From contig NZ_JAVDDT010000003.1 of NCBI RefSeq assembly GCF_030848495.1, forward strand, positions 308,048-372,047: 64,000 nt of DNA, given 5' to 3'. Position numbers and translations under genes: made by a program. Shown here piece by piece: positions 1-11,622 of this stretch. Each line of letters opens with the position of its first letter. Position 1 is the first letter of the stretch. This stretch comes from Natronospira bacteriovora (GTDB lineage Bacteria > Pseudomonadota > Gammaproteobacteria > Natronospirales > Natronospiraceae). The notes beneath the pieces were generated by a model, which saw only the letters and a program-made list of their open reading frames with translations, ran no database searches and had not been told where the DNA came from.

Positions 1-369
1 ACGAAGTTGCAATCCGCAGTCCCGACCATTCAGCAACTTCAGCCCGAGACGGAGCCCCGAAGCGCCGGGCGAACGCACCGCGAAACGGCTCGTTCGGTGA
101 TCGCCTTTCCGGGTCCATTCAAGAGTAGCCAGATCGATCAGCTGTTGCCCCTCCGGCACCTTGCGGCCAATACCCGCCAGCGGTGGCTCTGCTTCCAGCT
201 TGTCACCGGCCGTCAACGCCTCGCGCTCTTCCGCCGTCAAGGGGGGCAGCTCGATCAAATGAGGGCTTGTGGCAGCGGGTGGCGATTCCGCGACACGTGT
301 CCCGTTACAGGCAGCGTTCAGCAAAATGAGCAACAACAGGAAGGCGGGGAAAAGCAGGCGTGAATTCAC
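1..369 (-). CDS. Exported lipoprotein, 3' end outside window (possible secreted serine peptidase)
   Basis: The reading frame is open from a GTG at 369 to the window edge, giving 123 codons. It starts with a short basic end and a hydrophobic run ending LNAAC, a good lipobox, so an outer-membrane or periplasmic lipoprotein is likely. The next residues are Pro/Glu/Ala-rich. The last visible stretch (RFAVRSPGASGLRLGLKLL) resembles the pre-domain of secreted trypsin-like peptidases of Xanthomonadales-type bacteria. That is memory-based inference, because no catalytic residue is inside the window. The lipoprotein call is firmer than the peptidase call. Confidence 0.55.
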   Translation of the reverse strand, partial: MNSRLLFPAFLLLLILLNAACNGTRVAESPPAATSPHLIELPPLTAEEREALTAGDKLEAEPPLAGIGRKVPEGQQLIDLATLEWTRKGDHRTSRFAVRSPGASGLRLGLKLLNGRDCGLQLR

Positions 370-472
370 AGTGGTTTCCCTCAATCACGATAAACCGGCC
401 AGGCGGGAATCGAATACCCGGCCCCCAATGATTGAGAATAGCTGCGGAAGGCCAGGCTCACAAGGCGGGCTC

Positions 473-895
473 TCAGACTGAACCGCGTCGATAAGGCGGA
501 ATCCACCACCAGGTCACCAGCACCAGCAGGGCAAATACCGTGTAAGCAAGGAGAAACACCCAGGCCGGCAAATCGTAATAGATCAGGCGGCCCAGCCAGT
601 ATTCGAGGAAGGCCTGACCATGGGGGGACTGCCCGGCCACCCGCCGCAGCTCATGCTCCCAGACGGTCAGGGGGCAGAGCTCACCCAGCCAGGCCTGCAG
701 GGTCACATAGGCGATCAGGCCCAGGTGGGTCAGGCGCAGCCAGAAACGCCGCACCCAGTCCCAGCCCCGCCAGCCGCCAATCATGAACAACAGCTGGCCG
801 ACGATCACGAAGGCGACGATCAGGGCATGCAGCAGCAGGATACCGTCGGCCACCAGGGCCGGGGCCGGAATTTGCTGGTAGACGCTCCCGCTCAT
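473..895 (-). CDS. DUF2784 family membrane protein
   Basis: The product is 140 aa with four hydrophobic segments (about residues 17-40, 52-72, 110-135 and a weaker one) and the DUF2784 pattern: an LHALIVAFVI opening helix, GWRGWDWVRRFWLRLTHL in the first loop, then a G-E-L-CPLTVWE motif. It is an inner-membrane protein whose family has no established function. The length is normal for the family. The start is an ATG at 895. It stands alone between the lipoprotein fragment and thiC, all on the minus strand, and nothing ties it to thiamine synthesis. Confidence 0.85.
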   Translation of the reverse strand: MSGSVYQQIPAPALVADGILLLHALIVAFVIVGQLLFMIGGWRGWDWVRRFWLRLTHLGLIAYVTLQAWLGELCPLTVWEHELRRVAGQSPHGQAFLEYWLGRLIYYDLPAWVFLLAYTVFALLVLVTWWWIPPYRRGSV

Positions 896-936
896 GGCCC
901 CAATCTGCCGGGGCCATGAACGGGGGTCAAGTCAGG

Positions 937-961
937 GAAGCTCTGATCAATCAGAGGTTCC
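937..961 (-). terminator. Hairpin just after thiC stop
   Basis: The arms GAACCTCTGA and TCAGAGCTTC (minus strand) form a stem with a short loop directly after the thiC stop. No T-tract follows, so it may only stabilise the mRNA end or work with Rho. Confidence 0.3.
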
Positions 962-3839
<2,878 letters not shown>

Positions 3840-3871
3840 ACGCCCCAGCACGCCAGGAGGCCGGAGGGGGT

Positions 3872-4183
3872 ATGCGACATCTGACACCCGGTCAGGCCAG
3901 AGACAGATTGGCGGACGGTGCCGTCCTCCTGGATGTGCGTGAGCCCGTGGAACTCGAACTTGCCAGTCTGCCGGATGCCTTGCACATTCCCCTGGCCCGC
4001 CTGCCCCAACACCTGGATGACCTTCCCCGCGACCGCCCCCTGATCGTCATGTGCCACCATGGTGTGCGCAGCGCCATGGCGGCTGATTTCCTGGAACGCA
4101 GTGGCTTCACCGATGTCAGCAACCTGGAGGGCGGCATTGATGCCTGGTCGCAGACCGTGGACGAGCGCATTCCCCGTTACTGA
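3872..4183 (+). CDS. Single-domain rhodanese-like protein
   Basis: The product is 103 aa, a single rhodanese domain. The active-site loop is CHHGVRS with the catalytic Cys at about residue 66. The N-terminal LLDVREPVELELASLPDALHIPL signature is typical. It should be a cytoplasmic sulfurtransferase moving sulfane sulfur to an unknown acceptor. A strong GGAGG lies just before the ATG. It sits 32 bp after pcm and about 100 bp before tolC, and is probably co-transcribed with pcm. Confidence 0.92.
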   Translation: MRHLTPGQARDRLADGAVLLDVREPVELELASLPDALHIPLARLPQHLDDLPRDRPLIVMCHHGVRSAMAADFLERSGFTDVSNLEGGIDAWSQTVDERIPRY

Positions 4184-4228
4184 CCCACCGCCTCCGCCAC
4201 GCACTGTCCGGCCGAGGCGAAAATCGGT

Positions 4229-4256
4229 TTGCATTTCCCGGATTAGCTGATATAGT
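4229..4256 (+). promoter_or_regulatory. Predicted sigma-70 promoter of tolC
   Basis: TTGCAT at 4229-4234 and TATAGT at 4251-4256 are separated by 16 bp, in an AT-richer stretch between the rhodanese and tolC. This would let tolC be expressed apart from pcm. Confidence 0.5.
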
Positions 4257-4291
4257 CTGATACAACACCAAACCGCAAAGGAGTCGTGACC

Positions 4292-5734
4292 ATGTCACTG
4301 CGGCCTGTACTTGTCAGTGTGTTTCTGACCATCATTCTGGCGACCCCGCTTGCCAGCGCCAATACCGGCGAACGCACCAGTCTGCTGGAAATTTACGAGC
4401 TGGCGGTCAACAACGATCCAGCAATCCGTGAAGCGCGCGCCAACCGCGATGCGGCCCGGGAGCGCTATCCGCAGGCGCGCGGCCAACTGTTGCCCCAGAT
4501 TTCGCTCAGCGCCAGTTACCAGGATGCTGTTCGTGAAGGCGCCAGCATCGGTGCCGACCCGGATACCGGTCAGATTGGTTTGCAGGATTTTCGACGTGAC
4601 ACGGACACCACCCAGATCGGTCTTCAGCTTCGCCAGACCCTGTTTAACTGGGGCCAGTTCCAGGAACTGGGGCAAGCCGAAGCAGCGGTGGCCGAAGCCG
4701 ATGCCCTGTTCGAGGCGGAAATGCAGAATCTGGCCATCCGCGTGGCCGAGGCCTATTTCGATCTGCTCGCTGCACTGGACGAGCAGGCCTCGGCCAGGGC
4801 CAATGAGGAAGCGATTCTGCGACAGCGGGAGCGCGCAGAACGACGGTTCGAGGTGGGTCTGATCGCCATCACCGACGTGCAGGAAGCCAAGGCCGCCTAC
4901 GACAATGCCGTGGCCGACCGCATTGCCGCCGATCGCCAGGTCAGCCTGCGGCGTGAACAGATGCGGGAAATCATCGGACAGTATCCGGGTGAGATTCTCG
5001 CTCCCGAAGAAAACATGCCTCTGTCCCTGCCCGACCCGGCCGATCCGGAAGCCTGGGTGACCCGAGCCCGCGAAGGTAACTACAGCGTGCTGGCATCCCG
5101 CTTTGCGATGGAAGCGGCTGAGAGTGCTGTTCGCCGGGCCCGCGCCCAGCATTACCCCACCCTCGACCTGGTCGCCAACGTGGGCCGGACGGAGCAGCGT
5201 GGGGAAGATCTTTTCGATCAGCAGGATGTGGACAGCCGCTCGATCCAACTGCAGTTCAACCTGCCGCTGTATTCCGGTGGTCAGCGCATGTCCCAGACCC
5301 GTCAGGCACGCGCCGAACTGGAGCGGGACGAGAACCGCCTCGAGCGCACACTGCGGGAAGCCGAGCGCATGACCCGGGACGCCTACCTTGGCGTGCTGTC
5401 CGAGCGTTCCCGCGTACGCGCCCTGCGCCAGGCCGTGGAATCCAACCAGACCGCCCTGCAGGCCACCGAAGCCGGCTTCGAGGTGGGCACCCGCACCACG
5501 GTGGATATCCTGGATGCCCGCCAGGCCCTGTTCAACGCCCAGACCAGCTACGCCCGCTCCCGCTACGACTTTCTGATCAATACCCTGCGGCTGCGCCAGG
5601 CCACCGGCGAACTGGGCATGGACGACATCCGCCAGCTCAACGCCCTGCTGGGCGCCGACCCCGGCGAAGCGGTGGAAGATCTGGAAGTGGATACCGACGA
5701 CATGGATCTTGAGGGCGCCAGACCGGGGCAATGA
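4292..5734 (+). CDS. tolC: TolC family outer-membrane efflux channel
   Basis: This 480-aa protein has a signal peptide (cleavage near ATPLASA) and two long alpha-helical/beta-strand halves, as in TolC trimers that complete tripartite drug efflux and type I secretion. The halves show the duplicated motifs (LLEIYELAVNNDPAIREARA near the N-terminus, RQARAELERDENRLE in the second half, then EVGTRTTVDILDARQALF). An upstream in-frame GTG at 4286 is only 2 nt from the AAAGGAG ribosome site, while the ATG at 4292 has normal spacing, so 4292 is used. The tail beyond residue 455 is acidic. Confidence 0.95.
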   Translation: MSLRPVLVSVFLTIILATPLASANTGERTSLLEIYELAVNNDPAIREARANRDAARERYPQARGQLLPQISLSASYQDAVREGASIGADPDTGQIGLQDFRRDTDTTQIGLQLRQTLFNWGQFQELGQAEAAVAEADALFEAEMQNLAIRVAEAYFDLLAALDEQASARANEEAILRQRERAERRFEVGLIAITDVQEAKAAYDNAVADRIAADRQVSLRREQMREIIGQYPGEILAPEENMPLSLPDPADPEAWVTRAREGNYSVLASRFAMEAAESAVRRARAQHYPTLDLVANVGRTEQRGEDLFDQQDVDSRSIQLQFNLPLYSGGQRMSQTRQARAELERDENRLERTLREAERMTRDAYLGVLSERSRVRALRQAVESNQTALQATEAGFEVGTRTTVDILDARQALFNAQTSYARSRYDFLINTLRLRQATGELGMDDIRQLNALLGADPGEAVEDLEVDTDDMDLEGARPGQ

Positions 5735-5762
5735 CCCGAAGGCAAGGCCGCGCCGAGCCTTT

Positions 5763-5902
5763 CTCGTAGTCGTAGTCGTAATCGGCTTTTTCCAGCCTTG
5801 ATCAAAGCCGATTACGATTACGATTACGATTACGACTACGATTACGAGGATGGCACAGCGCCCCTCAGCACTCAGCACTCAGCACTCAGCACTCAGAACT
5901 CA
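5763..5902. repeat. Composite palindrome between convergent tolC and waaA
   Basis: The left arm is TCGTAGTCG/TCGTAATCG words ending in GGCTTTTT (5763-5792). After a short loop comes AAAGCCGATT and four or more GATTAC words (5804-5848). A GGCACAGCGCCC linker is followed by tandem 7-bp CTCAGCA units starting at 5864. The stop codon of waaA (5893-5895) lies inside the CTCAGCA array. The whole convergent gap is made of this element. Confidence 0.9.
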
Positions 5903-7185
5903 CCACCCCCCAACAACTCCTCACCCATCAACCGGGCAAGCCGTTCCACCAATCGATTGACCGCGCCGCGGTTGCGTTCGATCACGGCCCAGCCGGCTGC
6001 GGCCTGTTCGGCTCTGGCCGAGCCATCATTGATCAGGGTCAGAACCCGCTCGGCCAGGGCCGTGCTGTCATTGACCTGCTTGACGGCGCCGGCCGCGATC
6101 AGCATTTCGGCCACGTCCCGGGCATTGTCATAGTAGGGGCCGGTCAGCACGGGGATACCAAGAACCACCGGTTCAAGCAGGTTGTGCCCCCCCACCGGCA
6201 CCAGGCTGCCGCCGACGAAGGCCACGTCCGCGGTGGCGTAGAAGGTCATCAGCTCACCCAGGGTGTCGACAATGAAAACGTCCGCGCCCTCGGCGCTGGC
6301 ACCGTCACTGCGACTGACCGAGCTCAGGCCGCGGGCCTTGATCAACTGTTTCAGATGTCCCGCCCGCTCGGGATGGCGGGGGGCCAACACCAGCAGGATG
6401 TCGGGCTTCTGGATGCGAATCTGTTCCAGGGCATCCAGCAGTTTTTCCTCTTCACCCTGGCGGGTACTGCCGGCCACCCAGACCGGTCGCTCGCCGAAGA
6501 GGCTGCGTCGCAGGCCCGCACCCTGTTCCGCCACCGAACTGGAGGCGTGCAGATCGAACTTCACGTTGCCGAAGGTCTCCACCCTTTCCACCGGCGCGCC
6601 CAGGTCACGGAAACGCTCGGCGTCGGCATCACTCTGGGCCGCCACCATGTCCACGCAGGAAAGGGCCTCGTGCACCAGGCCGGGAATGCGGCGATAGCGC
6701 CGATGTGCCTTTTCGCTCAGGCGGGCACTGCCGATCATCAGGGGAATGCCCCGTGCCCGAACGGCACGAAACAGGTTGGGCCAGAGTTCGGTTTCGGTCA
6801 CCAGCAGGGCGGCGGGACGCAGGCGATCCAGAAAACGATTGACCGGCCGGGGCAGGTCGTAGGGCAGCATCAGCCGCACCACACGATCCCCCGCGGCTTC
6901 CGCCAGACGACGGGCACCAGCGGCGGTGAAGGTCGTGACAACGATCCGCCGGTGCGGCATGGCATTGTCCAGGGCCCGCAACAGGGGCAGTGCGGCCTGC
7001 ACTTCACCCACGCTGGCCGCGTGAACCCAAATGGGGCCTTCCCCCGCCGGTTGTTGGTCAATGAAACCGAGACGCTGGGCCCAGGCATCACCCGCGCGGG
7101 TCTGGCGACGGGCGCGCCATTCCATCAGGGGCAAGGCCACCGGCATCAAGGCGGCAAGGGCAAGGTTATACAGAGTGCGCGACAT
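5893..7185 (-). CDS. waaA: 3-deoxy-D-manno-octulosonic acid transferase (Kdo transferase)
   Basis: WaaA adds Kdo from CMP-Kdo to lipid IVA at the inner face of the cytoplasmic membrane. It is 430 aa, a normal length. The N-terminal hydrophobic anchor (residues 1-22) is followed by WVHAASVGEVQAALPLL and the TETELWPNLF motif with the catalytic Glu, then GNVKFDL and the donor-site VGGSLVPVGGHNLLEP. Because kdkA lies in the same region, a monofunctional enzyme adding one Kdo, later phosphorylated, is plausible. Its last codons and stop are supplied by the CTCAGCA repeat. Confidence 0.97.
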   Translation of the reverse strand: MSRTLYNLALAALMPVALPLMEWRARRQTRAGDAWAQRLGFIDQQPAGEGPIWVHAASVGEVQAALPLLRALDNAMPHRRIVVTTFTAAGARRLAEAAGDRVVRLMLPYDLPRPVNRFLDRLRPAALLVTETELWPNLFRAVRARGIPLMIGSARLSEKAHRRYRRIPGLVHEALSCVDMVAAQSDADAERFRDLGAPVERVETFGNVKFDLHASSSVAEQGAGLRRSLFGERPVWVAGSTRQGEEEKLLDALEQIRIQKPDILLVLAPRHPERAGHLKQLIKARGLSSVSRSDGASAEGADVFIVDTLGELMTFYATADVAFVGGSLVPVGGHNLLEPVVLGIPVLTGPYYDNARDVAEMLIAAGAVKQVNDSTALAERVLTLINDGSARAEQAAAGWAVIERNRGAVNRLVERLARLMGEELLGGGEF

Positions 7186-7209
7186 GGAAACTGGATTCCT
7201 GCCTGACGG

Positions 7210-8631
7210 TTATTGGCCGCGAACGCGAGCCAGGATGTCGCTGGTGGACAGGCCATCGACGAAATCCAGCACCCGGACTTCACCGCCATTGGCCACCACA
7301 CAGTCATGCCCGGCAATCTCCGCCGGGCGGTAGTCACCACCCTTGACCAGAAGATCAGGCAGGAGTTCGCAGATGATGCGTTCAGGGGTGTCTTCCGAGA
7401 ATGGAACGACCCAGTCCACCGCTTCCAGCCCCGCCAGCACACTCATGCGGTTCATGAGCGGATTGACCGGGCGGCCGTCACCTTTGAGGCGACGCACGGA
7501 ATCATCATCATTCACCGCCACGATCAGCCGATCACCCAGGGCTCGGGCGGCGCGCAGATAACTGACGTGACCGGCGTGAAGAATGTCGAAACAGCCATTG
7601 GTCATGACCACCTTCTCGCCCCGCTCGCGGGCGTGACGAACCGCATGCACCAGAGTGGCCTGATCCATCACCGCCGCTTCCGGCGCACCGGCGTCATGCA
7701 TGGCCAGACGCAGCTCGGAGGGGCTGACCGTGGCCGCCCCCAGCTTGCCCACCACCAGACCGGCGGCCAGATTGGCCAGGCGGGCCGCGTTGTCCATGCC
7801 TTCACCGGCCGCCAGCATGGCGGCAAACACGGCGATAACGGTATCGCCGGCGCCGGTGACATCGAATACTTCCCGGGCACGAGCCGGCAGGTGCAACGGC
7901 GGCTGGCCGGGACGAATCAGGCTCATGCCCTTCTCGCTGCGGGTCACCAGCAGCGCCTCCAGGGACAGCTCCTTTGCCAGGGCTTCGGCCTTCTCCACCA
8001 GGGTGGCGTCATCCGGACAGGGACCGACCACGGCCTCGAACTCGCCCAGATTGGGCGTCAGCAGGCTGGCTCCTCGATAGCGGCTGAAATCATGGCCCTT
8101 GGGGTCAACCAGCACCGGCAGGCCCCGCTCGCGGGCCTCGGCAATCAGCGCCCGGATCCCGCTCAGGCAGCCCTTGGCGTAATCGGACAGGACGACAACC
8201 TGGTGTCCATCCAGCTGCCGATCAAAACCGGAAGCCAGGGCCTCGGGTGGTGCCGTGCCACCCGGCTGTTCAAAATCCAGGCGAATGAGTTGTTGATTGC
8301 GGCTGATGACCCGCAGTTTGGTGATGGTGGGCAGGCCCCAATCGATCAGCTGGTGCTCGATGCCGGCATCATCCAGGGCCGCACGCAGCAAGGCAGCGGC
8401 TTCGTCATCGCCCACGCAACCCATAAGGCGGCTGTTCACGGACAGGGAGGCCAGATTGAGCGCCACATTGCCGGCGCCACCGGGGCGGGTGTCCTCGTTC
8501 TCCACACGCACCACCGGCACCGGCGCCTCCGGAGAAATGCGCCCCGTTGGCCCCTGCCAGTAGCGATCAAGCATGACATCACCCAGGACCAGAACCCGGG
8601 CCTTGGAAAAATCCGGAAGCTGCACGCGCAA
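7210..8631 (-). CDS. hldE: Bifunctional heptose kinase / adenylyltransferase HldE
   Basis: HldE makes ADP-heptose for the LPS core: the N-terminal ribokinase domain phosphorylates heptose 7-phosphate and the C-terminal domain adenylylates the 1-phosphate. It is 473 aa (E. coli 477). The kinase part shows [18 protein letters not shown] and the DVTGAGDTV anion hole at about residues 260-268. The transferase part shows [17 protein letters not shown] with HxGH. The start is a TTG at 8631, giving an N-terminus aligned with E. coli MKVTLP; a GTG at 8625 is the alternative. It lies 24 bp upstream of waaA, same strand. Confidence 0.96.
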   Translation of the reverse strand: MRVQLPDFSKARVLVLGDVMLDRYWQGPTGRISPEAPVPVVRVENEDTRPGGAGNVALNLASLSVNSRLMGCVGDDEAAALLRAALDDAGIEHQLIDWGLPTITKLRVISRNQQLIRLDFEQPGGTAPPEALASGFDRQLDGHQVVVLSDYAKGCLSGIRALIAEARERGLPVLVDPKGHDFSRYRGASLLTPNLGEFEAVVGPCPDDATLVEKAEALAKELSLEALLVTRSEKGMSLIRPGQPPLHLPARAREVFDVTGAGDTVIAVFAAMLAAGEGMDNAARLANLAAGLVVGKLGAATVSPSELRLAMHDAGAPEAAVMDQATLVHAVRHARERGEKVVMTNGCFDILHAGHVSYLRAARALGDRLIVAVNDDDSVRRLKGDGRPVNPLMNRMSVLAGLEAVDWVVPFSEDTPERIICELLPDLLVKGGDYRPAEIAGHDCVVANGGEVRVLDFVDGLSTSDILARVRGQ

Positions 8632-9150
8632 ACCCCTGTGTTGGCGGGAAATACTGGGCCGAAATGATAGCACGGCTGGGCATGGAGCACGGGGCGTGGC
8701 ATTGGGCTTGGGATGACGAGTGAATCGTGAATCGAAGGGAGCGTTAGACGGAGCCTTGCCACCTACTGTGGGAGCGGCATTCTTGCCGCGATTGGCGTTT
8801 GTCGGAGCCGTTAGCGGGCGAGGAGGCACCGCCGGCTTTCCGGCTCCGAACGTGAGGTGTAAGGTGTAAGGCGTGAGGTGAAACCCCGAAGCCTTCGGCT
8901 TCCGCGCTACGCGCGAACCAGGCAGGCCGCCGGCCGGCCGTTGGGCGCCAAAGGCGCCCCGCCTTTCCCCTCACACCTCACACCTCACGCCTCACTCTCG
9001 AGGCCGCAACACTCCAAGCACCCCGGCACCCTCTAACGCCGCCCTCCGATTCACGTTTCAATCGAAATGCCGATTACGACTACGATTACGACAACGAGGG
9101 CACTGCCCACTCAGCACTCAGTACTCAGTACTCAGTACTCAGTACTCAGC
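8632..9150. repeat. Nested repeat region between divergent hldE and lpxL-1
   Basis: No gene lies in this gap of over 500 bp. From outside in it holds GTGAATCGTGAATCG words (about 8721) opposed by CGATTCACG (about 9050), a single REP-like unit TGTGGGAGCGGC...GCCGCGA (8766-8794), and GTGAGGTGTAAGG words (8851-8880) opposed by CTCACACCTCACACC words (8964-8996) around several small perfect hairpins. It ends with GATTACGAC words, a GGCACTGCCC linker and CACTCAGTA units (9070-9150). The hldE promoter must lie close to 8640-8700. Confidence 0.85.
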
Positions 9151-9162
9151 CCCCCAACTCGC

Positions 9163-9168
9163 TATAAT
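9163..9168 (+). promoter_or_regulatory. Perfect -10 hexamer in front of lpxL-1
   Basis: TATAAT lies 6 bp upstream of the ATG and directly after the CTCAGTA repeats. No good -35 is present. If used, transcription would start at or very near the start codon, giving an almost leaderless mRNA. Confidence 0.35.
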
Positions 9169-9174
9169 CCCCCC

Positions 9175-10116
9175 ATGGCAAAAACAAGCGAGAACATCCC
9201 ACGCCCACCTCTCTCACCGCTCCACTGGCCCGCCTGGCTGGGCCTGGGGTTGTTGCGTCTGATGCTGCTGCTGCCCTTCCCGCTACTGGTGCTGATCGGA
9301 CGCGGCCTTGGGCGGGGCATCTACTACCTGGCCTGGCGCTGGCGCTTTTACACCTACCTCAACCTGCGCCGCTGTTTTCCGGACAAGCCGCGCCGGGAAC
9401 ATGGGCGGCTGGCCAAGGCACACTTCGAGGCGGTCGGGATCGGCATTTTCGAGCTGGGCCTTGGCTGGTGGGCCAGTGACCGTCGGCTTCGGCGCCTGGT
9501 CACGGTGGAGGGCCTCGAGCATCTTGAAGCCGCGCAGGCGCAAGGCAAGGGCGTGCTGATCATGAGCGCCCACTTCACCAGTTTCGAAATCGGCGGGCGG
9601 CTGCTGGGCCTGTTTACACCCTTCCATCTCATGTACCGGCCCAACAGGAATCCGGTGCTCGAGTATGTGGTGCAGCGCTCTCGCCGTCGTCACTTTGACG
9701 GCATCATCCCCAGCAACAATATCCGCACCCTGATGCGGCGACTCCGGGAAGGCCATTGCGTCTGGTACGCACCGGACCTGGCCTACACCAAGCAGAACCA
9801 CGTCTGGGTGCCCTTCTTCGGCCGGCCGGCACCCACCAATACCGCCACCTCCCGTATCGCCCGCGCCACCGACTCGCCCGTGGTGCCCTTCTACCCGGAG
9901 CGCCTGCCGGGTGGCCGTGGCTATTGCCTGCACCTGCTGCCGGCTCTGGAAGACTTCCCCAGTGACGATCCGGAAGCCGACACCGTTCGCACCAACGCCG
10001 TACTGGAAGAACAGATCCGCAAGGTGCCGGAACAGTACTTCTGGTCTTTCGACCGCTTCAAGACGCGACTGCACAAGCGCTGGCGGCGCGCGCGCTTCCT
10101 CGCTGGCAGGCGTTGA
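9175..10116 (+). CDS. LpxL/HtrB-type lipid A lauroyl acyltransferase (copy 1)
   Basis: This 313-aa inner-membrane acyltransferase transfers a secondary acyl chain to Kdo-lipid A. An N-terminal membrane helix (residues 16-42) precedes the catalytic H-x4-E motif (AHFTSFE, about residue 129). The FHLMYRPNRNP block and the C-terminal VPEQYFWSFDRFKTR signature are family hallmarks. The start is the ATG at 9175, since the frame upstream is only repeat sequence. A close paralogue follows 200 bp later on the same strand. The two may add chains at different positions, but the sequence does not say which is LpxL and which LpxM-like. Confidence 0.9.
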   Translation: MAKTSENIPRPPLSPLHWPAWLGLGLLRLMLLLPFPLLVLIGRGLGRGIYYLAWRWRFYTYLNLRRCFPDKPRREHGRLAKAHFEAVGIGIFELGLGWWASDRRLRRLVTVEGLEHLEAAQAQGKGVLIMSAHFTSFEIGGRLLGLFTPFHLMYRPNRNPVLEYVVQRSRRRHFDGIIPSNNIRTLMRRLREGHCVWYAPDLAYTKQNHVWVPFFGRPAPTNTATSRIARATDSPVVPFYPERLPGGRGYCLHLLPALEDFPSDDPEADTVRTNAVLEEQIRKVPEQYFWSFDRFKTRLHKRWRRARFLAGRR

Positions 10117-10275
10117 AAACATTGAAACCACCGAAGACGCCGAACACACCGAAAAAATACGCTGTAATGAATGATTGTTTCCGCTGAGCAGCTGGATTCC
10201 GGGGCGGTCAGCAGAAGATTCCGGGGATTCCCCGCCCACCTGAACTTCGGTGCGCTCGGTGTCTTCGGTGGTTCC
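10114..10275. repeat. CCGAAGACG-type inverted repeat between the two lpxL genes
   Basis: The left arm starts at the TGA of lpxL-1 and reads TGAAAACATTGAAACC then ACCGAAGACGCCGAACACACC. The right arm (about 10243-10275) is its inverse, TCGGTGTCTTCGGTGGTT. The loop of about 85 bp shows no gene. A second copy of the element sits at 51953-52207, also starting at stop codons. Confidence 0.85.
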
Positions 10276-10315
10276 CATGTTTTTTCACAAACAAGCTATG
10301 GCAAGATCAACAACC

Positions 10316-11245
10316 ATGAGCACACCCAAGAAAACATCACTGCTTCACCCGCGTTACTGGGCGGGCTGGCTGGCCTTCGGGCTGTTGCGGCTGGCCATTC
10401 TGCTGCCCTATTCCGCCCAGCTTCGGGTCGGCCGCGGTCTCGGGCGGCTGATGCAGAAGCTGGCCGGGCGGCGTCAGCGAGTGGCGGAATACAATCTGCG
10501 CACCTGCTTTCCGGAATGGTCTGAAGAGAAGCGGCAGCAGCTGATTCGGGAGCACTTCGAGGCCCTGGGCATTGCCATGTTCGAGATCGGCATGTGCTGG
10601 TGGGCATCGGATCGGCGCCTGCGCAAGCTGGTGCAGATCGAGGGCCTGGAGCATCTGGACGCGGCGCTGGAAAAGGGCAAGGGAGCGATTCTGCTCTCGG
10701 CTCATTTCACCACGCTGGAAATCGGTGGCCGCCTGCTCTCTCTCTACCGACCCTTCCACCTGATGTATCGACCCAATCGCAATGAACTGCTGGAATACAT
10801 CAGCAAGAACCGCCGTGAGGCCCACTTCGAGAAGGCCATTCCGCGGGATGCGGTGCGCGAGCTGTTGAAAAGCCTGAAGCAGAACAGGACGGTCTGGTAT
10901 GCCCCGGATCAGGGCTATCAGGGTGCCAACTCGGTCACCGTACCCTTCTTCGGTGTGCCGGCTCCCACCAACCCGGCCACCCATCGCCTGGCCCGCATCA
11001 GCGGCGCCACGGTCATGCCCTTCTGGGTGGAGCGCCTGCCCGGCAAGGCCGGCTACAAGCTGCGCATCGACCCGCCCATTGAGGGCATGGCGGACATGTC
11101 ACCGGAAGAAGACGGTGCCACCGTCAACTGTCTGATCGAAGCCGAGGCCAGAAAGGTGCCCGAGCAGTATCTGTGGACCCACAACCGCTTCAAGACCACC
11201 GAGCATCGCAAGCACGAAAAGCCAAGGAAGAGAAAGAAAGATTAG
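10316..11245 (+). CDS. LpxL/HtrB-type lipid A lauroyl acyltransferase (copy 2)
   Basis: The 309-aa product is a paralogue of the preceding gene, with the same catalytic AHFTTLE, FHLMYRPNRNE and VPEQYLWTHNRFKTTE blocks, so it is a secondary lipid A acyltransferase at the inner membrane. The ATG at 10316 was chosen because its N-terminus then matches copy 1; an ATG at 10298 would add six residues. The C-terminal tail is strongly basic (KHEKPRKRKKD). The stop TAG is the first triplet of the TAGCCACAGATG repeat. Confidence 0.9.
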   Translation: MSTPKKTSLLHPRYWAGWLAFGLLRLAILLPYSAQLRVGRGLGRLMQKLAGRRQRVAEYNLRTCFPEWSEEKRQQLIREHFEALGIAMFEIGMCWWASDRRLRKLVQIEGLEHLDAALEKGKGAILLSAHFTTLEIGGRLLSLYRPFHLMYRPNRNELLEYISKNRREAHFEKAIPRDAVRELLKSLKQNRTVWYAPDQGYQGANSVTVPFFGVPAPTNPATHRLARISGATVMPFWVERLPGKAGYKLRIDPPIEGMADMSPEEDGATVNCLIEAEARKVPEQYLWTHNRFKTTEHRKHEKPRKRKKD

Positions 11246-11622
11246 CCACAGATGGACACAGATGAACGCAGATGTGGGCCGTGCTGTGAGAGATGCCGTG
11301 CGGCTTCGGAATAGAAAGGCTTTAAGGATTGGACCACGAGATGCACACGAAATGAACACGAAATAAGGCCAGGCAAAGCGTGTGCTTGGGTAATGTGGGA
11401 GAGGCTTTAGCCTCGATGGGTGCCTCAGGATGGCAATGATCGAGGCTGAAGCCTTTCCACAGGGTATTGGCCATTATCCTACCTTCAACATCTTCTGCTT
11501 TTCTTCGTGATCTTCATGCCCGATTTTCCCCTGCCTTCCCCAGGCACAAGCTCTCAGAAACCGCACGGCATTCCCGACAGCACGGCCCACATCTGCGTTC
11601 ATCTGTGTTCATCCGTGGCCAA
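11246..11622. repeat. Long imperfect palindrome filling the convergent gap lpxL-2 / acyltransferase
   Basis: The roughly 60-bp arms start exactly at the two stop codons. The left arm (11244-11305) is GCCACAGATGGACACAG words followed by GTGGGCCGTGCTGTGAG and AGATGCCGTGCGGCTT. The right arm (about 11560-11622) is its near-perfect inverse. Inside is a second word family (ACCACGAG, ATGAACACGAAAT) and a nested REP-like pair. No gene is present. The inner part of each arm is the core shared with the elements at 32.1 and 47.7 kb. Confidence 0.9.
11394..11461. repeat. REP-like inverted pair (copy 1 of 5)
   Basis: TGTGGGAGAGGCTTTAGCC and its inverse GGCTGAAGCCTTTCCACA flank a 25-bp asymmetric loop containing GGATGGCAATG. 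It is nested inside the larger palindrome. Other copies lie at 55661, 56477, 58179 and 59116. Confidence 0.88.

Noticed and set aside
388..432. GGCGGGAATCGAATACCCGG looked like the T-arm of a tRNA
   Set aside because: The stem and loop do not fit the seven-base T-loop, and no acceptor, D or anticodon arm is present. There is only a TCAATCA...TGATTGA inverted repeat around it.
5864..5902. CTCAGCA arrays as CRISPR or minisatellite coding repeats
   Set aside because: Units are 7 bp with no unique spacers and no cas genes nearby, so they are not CRISPR. Most units are non-coding.
5798..6133. Open frame encoding alternating Asp-Tyr at its start
   Set aside because: The Asp-Tyr run is a translation of the GATTAC repeat and the rest is antisense to waaA.
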